NCBI GenBank assembly: GCA_022819505.1 | Contig: JAJEHD010000013.1 | Location: forward strand, 248,001-312,000 | DNA from: Acidimicrobiia bacterium | GTDB lineage: Bacteria; Actinomycetota; Acidimicrobiia; Acidimicrobiales; Aldehydirespiratoraceae | DNA length: 64,000 bases | Reading direction: 5' to 3' | Shown here: piece after piece, positions 42,475 through 49,710 of the stretch | Layout of the letters: every line of letters begins with the position of its first letter | Numbering within the stretch: the first letter of the stretch is position 1 | Notes under the pieces: model-generated | Database searches by the model: none | Told to the model about the DNA's origin: nothing | What the model saw: only the letters and a program-made list of their open reading frames with translations | Position numbers and translations under genes: made by a program

Positions 42475-43293
42475 GGCCGTCGGCTCCAGCACGAAGTCGT
42501 AGTCGCAGCGACCGCCGTTCATATCGACGATCAACGAGTCGCGTACACCGAACACCACGTCACTGTCGAGGAAGTCGCTCTCGCTGTCGAAGAGGTGGGT
42601 GATCACCGTCTTGTGCCCCGGCGCCGAGACCACGAAGTGCACGTGCGCGGGACGCCAGTTGTGGCGTCCGGTGGCGTGGAGCAGCGCCCCGGCGGGGCCG
42701 TCGTCGGGGACCGGGTACGACACCGGCCGCACGGTGCGCACCTCGTAGCCCCCGTCGGCGCCGGTGGTGAACACGCCCCGCATGTTCAACGGGGTCTGAC
42801 GGGAGTCCTGCACGTCGTAGAAGCCGTTGCTGGCCGCCTGCCACACATCCAGCGTCGCCCCCTCGATCGGTCCGCCTCCCAGCGAGCTGACCTCCCCCAG
42901 TATCGTCAGCGGCTCGTCCGCGTCCATGGCATCGACGACTATCGAGTCGCCCATCTGGCGCGGTGTGGCTCCCTCCACGTGGAAAGGGCCGAAGACGGTG
43001 GGCTCGGTGGTTCCCTCGGCCCCCATCTGGTTGATCATCTCCACCAGCATCGACACGCCGAGCGTGTCCGACAGCAGGATGAACTCCTGGCGTTTCTCGT
43101 CGCACATGTGCCCGATGTCGGCGAGGGCCTTCATTCCCGCGAACCACTCCTCGCGAGTCAGGCCGACTTCAAGAACGAACTCGTGCATGTGCCGGATTGC
43201 GCACTTCATGATCTCGGCCAGCCTCGAGTCGGGAGCGTCCTCGAAGCGGGACAGGACCTCCGCCAGGTGCTCGGCGGGCGTGATGTTGGACAC
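42472..43293 (-). CDS. Intradiol ring-cleavage dioxygenase (hydroxyquinol 1,2-dioxygenase type)
   Basis: 273 residues. The four Fe(III) ligands are visible: Tyr159 (NGFYDVQ), Tyr193 (VSYPVPDDGP), His217 and His219 (RPAHVHF). An N-terminal helical dimerisation domain (about 1-90) and FGPFHVEGA place it with catechol/hydroxyquinol 1,2-dioxygenases. Given the maleylacetate reductase nearby, hydroxyquinol cleavage to maleylacetate is the best guess; catechol or chlorocatechol is possible. GTG start with GAAAGGAG upstream. It lies 84 bp after the PcpA-like gene on the same strand. Confidence 0.88.
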   Translation of the reverse strand: MSNITPAEHLAEVLSRFEDAPDSRLAEIMKCAIRHMHEFVLEVGLTREEWFAGMKALADIGHMCDEKRQEFILLSDTLGVSMLVEMINQMGAEGTTEPTVFGPFHVEGATPRQMGDSIVVDAMDADEPLTILGEVSSLGGGPIEGATLDVWQAASNGFYDVQDSRQTPLNMRGVFTTGADGGYEVRTVRPVSYPVPDDGPAGALLHATGRHNWRPAHVHFVVSAPGHKTVITHLFDSESDFLDSDVVFGVRDSLIVDMNGGRCDYDFVLEPTA

Positions 43294-43321
43294 GGGTGCT
43301 CCTTTCAGGATGCGCGGTCAA

Positions 43322-43348
43322 CCCGCGGCCGGGCGCTCCGGCCGCGGG
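43322..43348 (-). other. 11-bp GC hairpin between the two minus-strand dioxygenase genes
   Basis: CCCGCGGCCGG (43322-43332) and CCGGCCGCGGG (43338-43348) pair perfectly around GCGCT. Located 29 bp after the PcpA-like stop and about 28 nt before the intradiol start. Candidate transcript-end or processing structure; no T-run. Confidence 0.5.
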
Positions 43349-43377
43349 AGTCGCGGTTCACCGAGAATCGGACGCTC

Positions 43378-44337
43378 TCAGTACTCGATGGTCTCGAGTT
43401 GGGCGAGCAGCTCCTGGCGGGAGTCCTCGAACTGGGGCGAGATCATGATCTGCGCGCCGAGGGTGTCCCTGGGCTCGTCGATGGCGAAGTGCTCGGGCTT
43501 GGTGTAAGTGGCCTCGAACAGCGGTCCGCCCGGGGTGCGCACGTAGATCGAGTAGAAGTAGCCCCGATCCTTGACGTCGGACACATCGGTGTAGCCGAGG
43601 CCCTCCAGGAACAGCTTCACGGCCATCTGCGACTCCAGGCTGTCCACGCTGAAGGCGCAGTGGTGCACGTAGCCCTCACCGAACGTCCAGCTGCCGGGCT
43701 CGCGGCTCGGCTCCAGGATGTAGTCGACGATGGCCCCGGGGCCGCCCTCGCCCATCTCGTAGCGGGTGGCGTTGCCGTCACCCTCGACCATGCGGCTCCC
43801 CCAGCCCATCTGCATGAACTGGTCGGTCAGCTCCATGTCGCGCACCGAGCAGCTGATGCTGTGCACGCCCCGGACGCCGAACTCCTCGGGGACGTCGGGG
43901 TGGGTGGCTGGGGTGCGCTCGTCGTCGGCCACCCCGACCAGCTCGTAGTCGATCCCGCAGGGATGCTGGAACGCGAGCCGCTTCTCGCCGAAGCGCTCGA
44001 CCGGGGTCACCTCGAAGCCGTGCTCCTCGAGCCGGTTGCGCCACCAGTCCAGCGACGACTCCGGCACCGACAGGGTGAGCACGCTGATCTGGCCGCTGCC
44101 CTTCTTGGCGGTGAGGCCGGCATGGCGGAACGGGAAGGTGGTGACCAGGGTGCTCTCCTCGCCGACGTCGTTGCCGTAGTAGAGGTGGTAGATGGGCGCC
44201 TGGCCGTCGTAGAGGAGCGTCTTCTTGACGCTCTTGAGGCCCAGCACCTGGGTGTGGAAGTCGTAGTCCTCCTGGGCGCCGCCCACATTGAGGGTGATGT
44301 GGTTGTGGCCACTGAGGATCGATGTCGGATTGTTCAC
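43378..44337 (-). CDS. VOC-superfamily ring-cleaving dioxygenase, PcpA/LinE-like
   Basis: 319 residues, close to the length of the (chloro)hydroquinone dioxygenases PcpA and LinE. Their iron ligands are His11, a His near 227 and Glu near 276; here His11 (SGHNHITL), His226 (GYVHHCAFSV) and Glu275 (GPLFEATY) occupy the same places. Two VOC modules of about 150 residues each are visible. The likely reaction is cleavage of a para-diol (hydroquinone) ring next to a hydroxyl group. A role in quinone defence, as for MhqO-type proteins, is the alternative. GTG start, GAAGGAG upstream. Confidence 0.82.
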   Translation of the reverse strand: MNNPTSILSGHNHITLNVGGAQEDYDFHTQVLGLKSVKKTLLYDGQAPIYHLYYGNDVGEESTLVTTFPFRHAGLTAKKGSGQISVLTLSVPESSLDWWRNRLEEHGFEVTPVERFGEKRLAFQHPCGIDYELVGVADDERTPATHPDVPEEFGVRGVHSISCSVRDMELTDQFMQMGWGSRMVEGDGNATRYEMGEGGPGAIVDYILEPSREPGSWTFGEGYVHHCAFSVDSLESQMAVKLFLEGLGYTDVSDVKDRGYFYSIYVRTPGGPLFEATYTKPEHFAIDEPRDTLGAQIMISPQFEDSRQELLAQLETIEY

Positions 44338-44459
44338 GGCGGCTCCTTCTGGTTTGACGGTATTGCTTCGGGCCTACACGTCGAGCCCGTTGACGCGGCG
44401 ACCCTGCTGGAGCGCGATACTACGCTCGTGCCGACTTTAGCAGCAGCGCCGTACGTCTG

Positions 44460-44482
44460 CCGGTAAAGTGTCCGCATACCGG
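44460..44482. promoter_or_regulatory. Palindrome in the divergent dioxygenase/VOC promoter region
   Basis: CCGGTA (44460-44465) and TACCGG (44477-44482) form a perfect 6-bp inverted repeat with 11 bp between. Inside it, TGTCCGCATACCGG resembles TGTCCGCTATGTGG at 35270. The 195-bp spacer serves the PcpA-like gene (minus) and the VOC gene (plus); nothing else is recognisable there. Confidence 0.5.
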
Positions 44483-44532
44483 TCAAACTGAGGCTGGCAG
44501 CCGTCAGAGCGAGCATCAGCGAAAGGAATGCC

Positions 44533-45066
44533 ATGAGCCAAGCCGTCGTCCAGAGGCTTCATCACAACGCATACGTCACCAAGGACCAGGAGGCCACCCG
44601 AGCCTTCTACGAGGACATCCTCGGCTTCCCGCTGATCGCGACATGGTCGGAGGCCGACGAGCTGTTCGGCGCGGTGCGGGTCTACTGCCACACCTTCTTC
44701 GGCCTGCAGGACGGCAGCGCGCTTGCCTTCTTCCAGTTCGCCGACGAGGAGGACCAGAAGCTGTTCGACCCCGACCTGGTGCCGTCGCCGTTCCGCCACA
44801 TCGCCCTGAAGGTCGACGCCGAGACCCAGGCCGACCTCGAGCGCCGCGTCGAGGAGTCGGGCTGGGACCCGGAGGGGGGCAGCTTCGTGCTGGAGCACGG
44901 CTACTGCCGCTCCTTCTACACCCATGACCCCAACGGCATGCTGGTCGAGTTCACCGTCGACGCCCCCGACGCGGAGGAGATCGCGGCCGACCGGGCCGCC
45001 GACGCCCACGAGACGCTGCGCCGCTGGCTGGCCGGCGACCACACCAGCAACAACAACTACCGCTAG
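44533..45066 (+). CDS. VOC (glyoxalase/dioxygenase) family protein
   Basis: 177 residues, one VOC module pair with a helical tail. Candidate metal ligands: His in RLHHNAYVT, His in FRHIALKV and Glu in MLVEFTV, the usual H-H-E set. The segment HGYCRSFYTHDPNGMLVEF is typical of glyoxalase-like proteins. It could act as an extradiol dioxygenase, isomerase or lyase; not resolvable from sequence. GAAAGGA precedes the ATG. Its stop overlaps the IclR gene end by 4 bp (convergent). Confidence 0.82.
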   Translation: MSQAVVQRLHHNAYVTKDQEATRAFYEDILGFPLIATWSEADELFGAVRVYCHTFFGLQDGSALAFFQFADEEDQKLFDPDLVPSPFRHIALKVDAETQADLERRVEESGWDPEGGSFVLEHGYCRSFYTHDPNGMLVEFTVDAPDAEEIAADRAADAHETLRRWLAGDHTSNNNYR

Positions 45067-45881
45067 TCCGGCGCAGGCGCCTCCGAGACCGGCAGCATGG
45101 CCAGGTTCGACCATTCGCGTGTCACCGCGGCCGCGGTGTCGAGCAGCGCGGGAAGGTACTCGCCGGTCAGGTGCTCGATGGACGTCTCGGCCGCGTACAC
45201 GGTCACGTTCATGGCGGCGGCGATGCGGCACCCGTCGTCGCGCACCGGGGCGGCGATCGAGCGGATCCCGACCGTCAGCAACTCGTCGGACAGGGCCCAG
45301 CCCCGCTCGCGCACCTCGGCCAAGTCCTCGTCCAATTGTGCCCGCGAGGGCACCACCCGCGGGATTATCCCCGACTCCGACGTCTGCTCGAGGGCTGCGT
45401 CGAGCTCATCGGCGGTGTGCTCCGACAGCAACACCTTGCCCATCGAGGTGGCTACCGCCGGGAAGCGGGTGCCGATGCTCACCGAGAGCGCGATGATCTT
45501 GGCCACCGGGACCCGGGCCGTGTACACGATGTCGCTCCCGTCGAGCTGCGACATCGAACTCGACTCGTGCGTGCGGGCCACGAGGGCCACCAGGTGGGGA
45601 CGGGCCACGTCCCACAGGCCCTGGGCCGCGATGGCAGCCGTGCCGATCTCGAGGACCTTGGTGGTCAGCGAGTACGCGCCGCCCACGGATCGGACGTACC
45701 CGAGCTGTTCGAGGGTCATCAACAGCCGCCTGGCGGTGGGCCTGGCCAGCCCGGTGCGGGAGGCCACCTCGCTGACGGTCAGTTCGATGGCGGTGGGGCC
45801 GAAGGCCTTGAGGACGTCGAGGCCCCGGGCCAGAGCCTCCACGAACTCGCGCCGCCCCCTCTCCTCCGCGGCCGGGCTCAC
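45063..45881 (-). CDS. IclR family transcriptional regulator
   Basis: 272 residues. N-terminal winged HTH (EALARGLDVLKAFGPTAIELTVSEVASRTGLARPTARRLLMTLEQLGYV) and C-terminal effector domain (ATSMGKVLLSEHTADEL, GWALSDELLTVGIRSIAAPV, EYLPALLDTAAAVTRE). The EALARGLDVL opening resembles PcaR/PcaU-type activators of the 3-oxoadipate pathway. It starts 27 bp from the divergent CaiB gene, so its own promoter and that of the CoA-transferase overlap, a common autoregulatory layout. The likely local controller of the aromatic block. Confidence 0.92.
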   Translation of the reverse strand: MSPAAEERGRREFVEALARGLDVLKAFGPTAIELTVSEVASRTGLARPTARRLLMTLEQLGYVRSVGGAYSLTTKVLEIGTAAIAAQGLWDVARPHLVALVARTHESSSMSQLDGSDIVYTARVPVAKIIALSVSIGTRFPAVATSMGKVLLSEHTADELDAALEQTSESGIIPRVVPSRAQLDEDLAEVRERGWALSDELLTVGIRSIAAPVRDDGCRIAAAMNVTVYAAETSIEHLTGEYLPALLDTAAAVTREWSNLAMLPVSEAPAPD

Positions 45882-45908
45882 GACTCCGGCCCTGCTGATG
45901 AGCCGCCC

Positions 45909-47108
45909 ATGACCGCGGAGACCCGGACCACTGACTCGTCAGCAACCGGCGCGGCCGCTGAGACTGCCCCGCTCGACGGGATACTCGTCGCCGACCTGTC
46001 CAGGGTGCTGGCCGGGCCGTACTGCACCATGCTCCTCGCCGATCTCGGGGCGACGGTCATCAAGGTGGAGAGCGCGACCGGCGACGACACTCGGGCTTGG
46101 ACCCCGCCGGAGAAGGACGGCATATCGACTTACTTTATGTCCATCAACCGGAACAAGCGGTCGATCGTTCTGGACTTCCGCGACCCCGACGACGTGGCGC
46201 TGGTCCACGAGCTGTTCCGGCGGGCCGACGTGGCCATCGAGAACTTCAAGCCGGGTGCGCTGGCAAAGTTCGGGCTCGACTACGAGAGTGCCCGGGCCGT
46301 CAACCCAGCCCTCATCTACACCTCGATCAGCGGTTTCGGCACGGCCGAGGGTGCGTCGCTGCCCGGCTACGACCTGGTGGTACAGGCCGTCTCGGGGCTG
46401 ATGAGCCTCACCGGCGACGCCGACGGCCCCGCCTACCGGGCGGGCATCTCGGTGTTCGATGTCATGACCGGGCTTCACGCCGTCATCGGGATCCTGGCCG
46501 CCCTCCACCACCGCAGCCTGACCGGCCAGGGCCAGCTGGTGGAGCTGAACCTGCTGTCGTCGGCGCTGTCCGGCCTCGTCAACCAGACCGGCGCCTACAC
46601 CGCTTCGGGGACGGTGCCCCACCGGATGGGCAACGCCCACCCCAGCGTCTACCCCTACGAGGTGATCCCGGCCAAGGACCGGGACATGATCATCACCGCG
46701 GCGAACGACCGGCAGTTCAAGTCCCTGTGCGAGGTCCTGGGCATCGGCGAGCTGGCCACCGACGAGCGATTCAGGCTCAACGCCGACCGCACCCGCAACC
46801 GTGACCAGATGCACTCGCTGCTGATGGAGCGGGTGGCGCAATGGAACGCCGACGACCTCTTTATCGCCCTCAACGAGGTAGGTGTGCCCTGCGGACCCAT
46901 CAACTCCATCCGCGAGGGCATCGAGCTGGCCGAGCGTCTCGGCCTCGAGCCCAGGGTGACCCTCGGCGCCGGTGACGAGAGCGTGGACCTGGTGCGTAAT
47001 CCCATCGGGTTCAGCAACGCCTCGCTGCGCTACGAGCACCCGCCCCCCGGGCTGGGAGAGCACAGCGACGACCTTCGGGACTGGCTGTCCAAGAGGCCGA
47101 GCGGATAG
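45909..47108 (+). CDS. CaiB/BaiF (type III) CoA-transferase
   Basis: 399 residues. Family landmarks: DGILVADLSRVLAGPYCTMLLADLGATVIKVE at about 23-53, SINRNKRSIVLDF, NFKPGALAKFGLDY and GYDLVVQAVSGLMSLTG, whose Asp is the expected catalytic acyl carrier. It moves CoA between carboxylic acids. In this context it could activate 3-oxoadipate or an alkyl-succinate/malate-type acid. Its last codons run into repeat copy B. The next gene is a citryl-CoA-lyase-like protein, its probable functional partner. Confidence 0.9.
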   Translation: MTAETRTTDSSATGAAAETAPLDGILVADLSRVLAGPYCTMLLADLGATVIKVESATGDDTRAWTPPEKDGISTYFMSINRNKRSIVLDFRDPDDVALVHELFRRADVAIENFKPGALAKFGLDYESARAVNPALIYTSISGFGTAEGASLPGYDLVVQAVSGLMSLTGDADGPAYRAGISVFDVMTGLHAVIGILAALHHRSLTGQGQLVELNLLSSALSGLVNQTGAYTASGTVPHRMGNAHPSVYPYEVIPAKDRDMIITAANDRQFKSLCEVLGIGELATDERFRLNADRTRNRDQMHSLLMERVAQWNADDLFIALNEVGVPCGPINSIREGIELAERLGLEPRVTLGAGDESVDLVRNPIGFSNASLRYEHPPPGLGEHSDDLRDWLSKRPSG

Positions 47109-47180
47109 GCGAGACGATGCGGCCCATACGGCGCGAGGCCGTGGCCCGAGCGGCCCGTGAGCGAAGCGAACAAGAGCGGG
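47092..47180 (+). repeat. Dispersed intergenic repeat, copy B
   Basis: Starts agaggccgagcggataggc, overlapping the end of the CoA-transferase gene, includes cggcccatacggcgcgaggc, and ends gcgaagcgaacaagagcggg. The best-preserved copy. The remaining 100 bp to the next gene show no other element. Confidence 0.88.
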
Positions 47181-47280
47181 AATGACCCCCTGTCGGCGCG
47201 AGGCGCTTGCACCTATCCGCGTGGCCCCTACGCCGCAGCCCGACACCTAGACAGCCGAACACCGATCACGGGAGCGGGCA

Positions 47281-48072
47281 ATGACCGGAGCCACCTACCG
47301 CACCGGCCTCGGCACCTCCGATGCGGACAGCATCACCGTGCTGGGCCACAGCCTCGCCGACGACCTCATGGGTCAGGTGTCCTTCGGCGAGCTCGCATTC
47401 TGGCTGATGGCCAAGCACCGCCCGACGCCGCAGCAGCGCAACATGTTCGAAGCCGTTCTGGTGGCGCTGGCCGATCACGGCTTCACACCCACCGCCATCG
47501 CGGCCCGGGTGACGCTGCTGAGCGCACCCGAGTCGATCCAGGGCGCGCTGGCGGCAGGGCTGCTCGGAGGTGGTGACCGCTTCCTCGGCGTGACCGAGAA
47601 CGCGGCCCGGTTCCTGCACGCCGCTCTCGAGGACTGCGACTCGCTGCCCACCGATGAGGCCGGCTGGGACGACCTCGCCGCCGAGGTGGTGGCCCGGACC
47701 CGGGCCGAGGGCCGGTTCGTGCCGGGGCTAGGTCACCCGGTCCACAAGGACGGCGACCCCCGCACGCCGGCTCTCTTCGAGCTTGCCCGCCGCAACGACC
47801 TGTTCGGCCCCCATCTCGAGCTGTTCGCAGCCATCGGCCGGGCTCATCCGGCGGTGCTGGGCCGCAGGCTGCCCCTCAACGGCGCAGGCGCCTGCGGCGC
47901 GGTGCTGGGAGACATCGGCCTACCGCTGGGCGTCGCCCGCGGCGTTGCCCTGCTGGCCCGCTGTGCCGGACTGCTGGGCCATCTCGCCGAGGAACTCGAC
48001 GACCCCATAGGCAACGACATCTTCATGGCGGTGGACCGCAACATCGACTACCGGCCGATCGAGAGGCCCTGA
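47281..48072 (+). CDS. Citryl-CoA lyase-like (citrate synthase fold) protein
   Basis: 263 residues, matching the compact citrate-synthase-fold family annotated as citryl-CoA lyase, related to the C-terminal module of ATP-citrate lyase. Visible: GQVSFGELAFWLMAKHRPTPQQ, GLGHPVHKDGDPRTPAL (active-site His and CoA-binding region) and LNGAGACGAVLGDIGLPLG. It would split an acyl-CoA of a 3-hydroxy-3-carboxy type acid (citryl-CoA or similar) to acetyl-CoA and a keto acid, or do the reverse. With the adjacent CoA-transferase it forms a transferase-lyase pair. GGGAGCGGG precedes the ATG. Confidence 0.82.
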   Translation: MTGATYRTGLGTSDADSITVLGHSLADDLMGQVSFGELAFWLMAKHRPTPQQRNMFEAVLVALADHGFTPTAIAARVTLLSAPESIQGALAAGLLGGGDRFLGVTENAARFLHAALEDCDSLPTDEAGWDDLAAEVVARTRAEGRFVPGLGHPVHKDGDPRTPALFELARRNDLFGPHLELFAAIGRAHPAVLGRRLPLNGAGACGAVLGDIGLPLGVARGVALLARCAGLLGHLAEELDDPIGNDIFMAVDRNIDYRPIERP

Positions 48073-48090
48073 CGCTGCCGGCACGCAGCG
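48073..48090. terminator. Putative bidirectional terminator
   Basis: CGCTGC (48073-48078) and GCAGCG (48085-48090) pair around CGGCAC in the 19-bp gap between the convergent lyase and protease genes. Short stem, no T-run. Confidence 0.4.
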
Positions 48091-48091
48091 C

Positions 48092-48937
48092 TCAGTCGCA
48101 GGCGGGGACTTCGGCGGGCTGATCCAGGTCGGACGAGGCGAGCAGCGCGGCCAGCGGACCGGACCGGGTGGCATACGCCACCCCTCCCCCGCCGCGGCGC
48201 GACGCTCCCCAGGCGACGCCCACTGCGGTGGTCTGGCCGTCCACGCCGGTCACCAGCGCAGCGCCGGAGTCGCCCACCTCCGTCTGGGCGGCGAGGAGCC
48301 ACGACTGTCGCTCGATGCGCTCGTCCCCGTCCACAATCTCCGTCCGCACCGTGACCGGCCGATCGATGCGGAAGGGCGTCGGGTCCGGGGAGCCCGCGGC
48401 CTCCCAGGCCAGCACCGCGCCGACGGTGCCGTCAGGAACGGCCTCGCTCAACGGCAGGGGATGCAGGCCGGCGCCCGAGACCCGCAGCACGGCCAGATCG
48501 TTCACGGCGTCGAAGGCCACCAGCACCGCGGCGAGCTCCCGGCCGTCGTGCAGTTCGACCGTGGGCTCCTGCATGCCGATCATCAGGTGCGCGATGGTCA
48601 CGACCAGATCGCCGTCCACCACCGCGAAGCCACTCCCCTCGCGCACGATCCCCCGGCAGGCCGGACCGTAGACCCTCACCGACGACTCCACCGCGGCGGC
48701 CAGCTCCGCGCTCGACAGGCCGTGGTCGTCGGGAACCGGACCGGGGTCGGGCGGGTCGTCGAGCGGCGGCCTGATCGACGAGGTCGACGGGACCGTCGTA
48801 GCATCAGCCGGCCGGTGAGGCTGACGGTCACCCGTCGCCGTGGTCCCGCGCTCGAGCACCGCCACCGTCGCGATGGCCGCGCCCGCTACGACAGCCGCGA
48901 CGGCCACCCCGAGTAGGAGCCACCGCCCCGACGTCAC
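48092..48937 (-). CDS. Membrane-anchored trypsin-like serine protease
   Basis: 281 residues. The GTG overlaps the trmI stop and starts an uncleaved-type anchor (GRWLLLGVAVAAVVAGAAIATVAVL). A Pro/Thr/Asp linker of about 50 residues leads to a chymotrypsin-fold domain. The triad is readable: His in VTIAHLMIG, Asp in AVNDLAVLRV, Ser in TEVGDSGAALVTG. No PDZ domain follows. It should act outside the membrane, perhaps on envelope proteins; substrate unknown. Confidence 0.82.
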   Translation of the reverse strand: MTSGRWLLLGVAVAAVVAGAAIATVAVLERGTTATGDRQPHRPADATTVPSTSSIRPPLDDPPDPGPVPDDHGLSSAELAAAVESSVRVYGPACRGIVREGSGFAVVDGDLVVTIAHLMIGMQEPTVELHDGRELAAVLVAFDAVNDLAVLRVSGAGLHPLPLSEAVPDGTVGAVLAWEAAGSPDPTPFRIDRPVTVRTEIVDGDERIERQSWLLAAQTEVGDSGAALVTGVDGQTTAVGVAWGASRRGGGGVAYATRSGPLAALLASSDLDQPAEVPACD

Positions 48938-49710
48938 TGCTCGATCAGCCGGCTGACGGTGAGGAAGCCGGTGTGGGCCACCATCCGGTGGTTGGGGCGC
49001 ACCGCGTCGCCCTCCACATGCCATCCCCGCTGGAGGACCTCGACCGTCTCATGGAGGTCGAAAGGAGAATCGTCCAGGGCCCGGCGCAGTCTCTGGACCT
49101 GCACGATGCTCGGCGTGTAGGCCAGCAGGATCCCGCCGGGGCGCAGGGCCACCGAGGCGTGGGGCACCACCTGCCAGGGCTCGGGCAGATCCAGCACCAC
49201 CCGGTCGAGCCCGGTCTCGTCGATGCCCTCGTAGACGTCGCGCACCTCGGTGCGGTACCGCTCCAGCGCCTCAGGCTCGCAGAAGCGCTCCACATTGGCT
49301 CGGGCCCGGGCGCAGAAGTCCTCGCGCCGCTCGTATCCGGTCACCACCGCGCCGGCCCGCAACAGCGCCATCGACAGCGCACCGGAGCCGATCCCGGCCT
49401 CCAGCACCCGGGCGCCGGCGAAGATGTCGGCCAGCATCAGGATGGGGCCGATGTCCTTGGGGTAGATGACCTGCGCGCCCCGGGGCATCTTGAGCACCGC
49501 GTCGGCCAGCGTCGGCCGCAGCGCCAGGAACGTAGAGCCCCGGGTGGACCGCAGCCTGGACCCCTCCGGCGCGCCGATGATCTCGTCGTGGGCGATCACC
49601 CCGGTGTGGGTGTGGAACTCGCGGCCCGAGGCGAGGTCGAACAGGTAGCGGCGGCTCTTGCGATCGATGAGCAGGACCGGCTCGCCCGGCTCGAACGGCC
49701 GCCCGGTCAT
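48934..49710 (-). CDS. trmI: tRNA (adenine-58-N1)-methyltransferase
   Basis: 258 residues. An N-terminal beta-barrel (FEPGEPVLLIDRKSRRYLFDLASG) and a SAM-binding Rossmann domain with IYPKDIGPILMLADIFAGARVLEAGIGSGALSMALLRAG and LDLPEPWQVV form the TrmI signature. It methylates A58 in the T-loop of tRNAs. In mycobacteria trmI lies next to the proteasome genes; here it is separated from arc by about 18 kb. Overlaps the TtuA-like gene by ATGA. Confidence 0.93.
   Translation of the reverse strand: MTGRPFEPGEPVLLIDRKSRRYLFDLASGREFHTHTGVIAHDEIIGAPEGSRLRSTRGSTFLALRPTLADAVLKMPRGAQVIYPKDIGPILMLADIFAGARVLEAGIGSGALSMALLRAGAVVTGYERREDFCARARANVERFCEPEALERYRTEVRDVYEGIDETGLDRVVLDLPEPWQVVPHASVALRPGGILLAYTPSIVQVQRLRRALDDSPFDLHETVEVLQRGWHVEGDAVRPNHRMVAHTGFLTVSRLIEQ

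Noticed and set aside
33577..48090. Genomic island bounded by direct repeats and an integrase
   Set aside because: Copies of the dispersed repeat occur inside and outside the block, and no integrase, transposase or tRNA gene flanks it.
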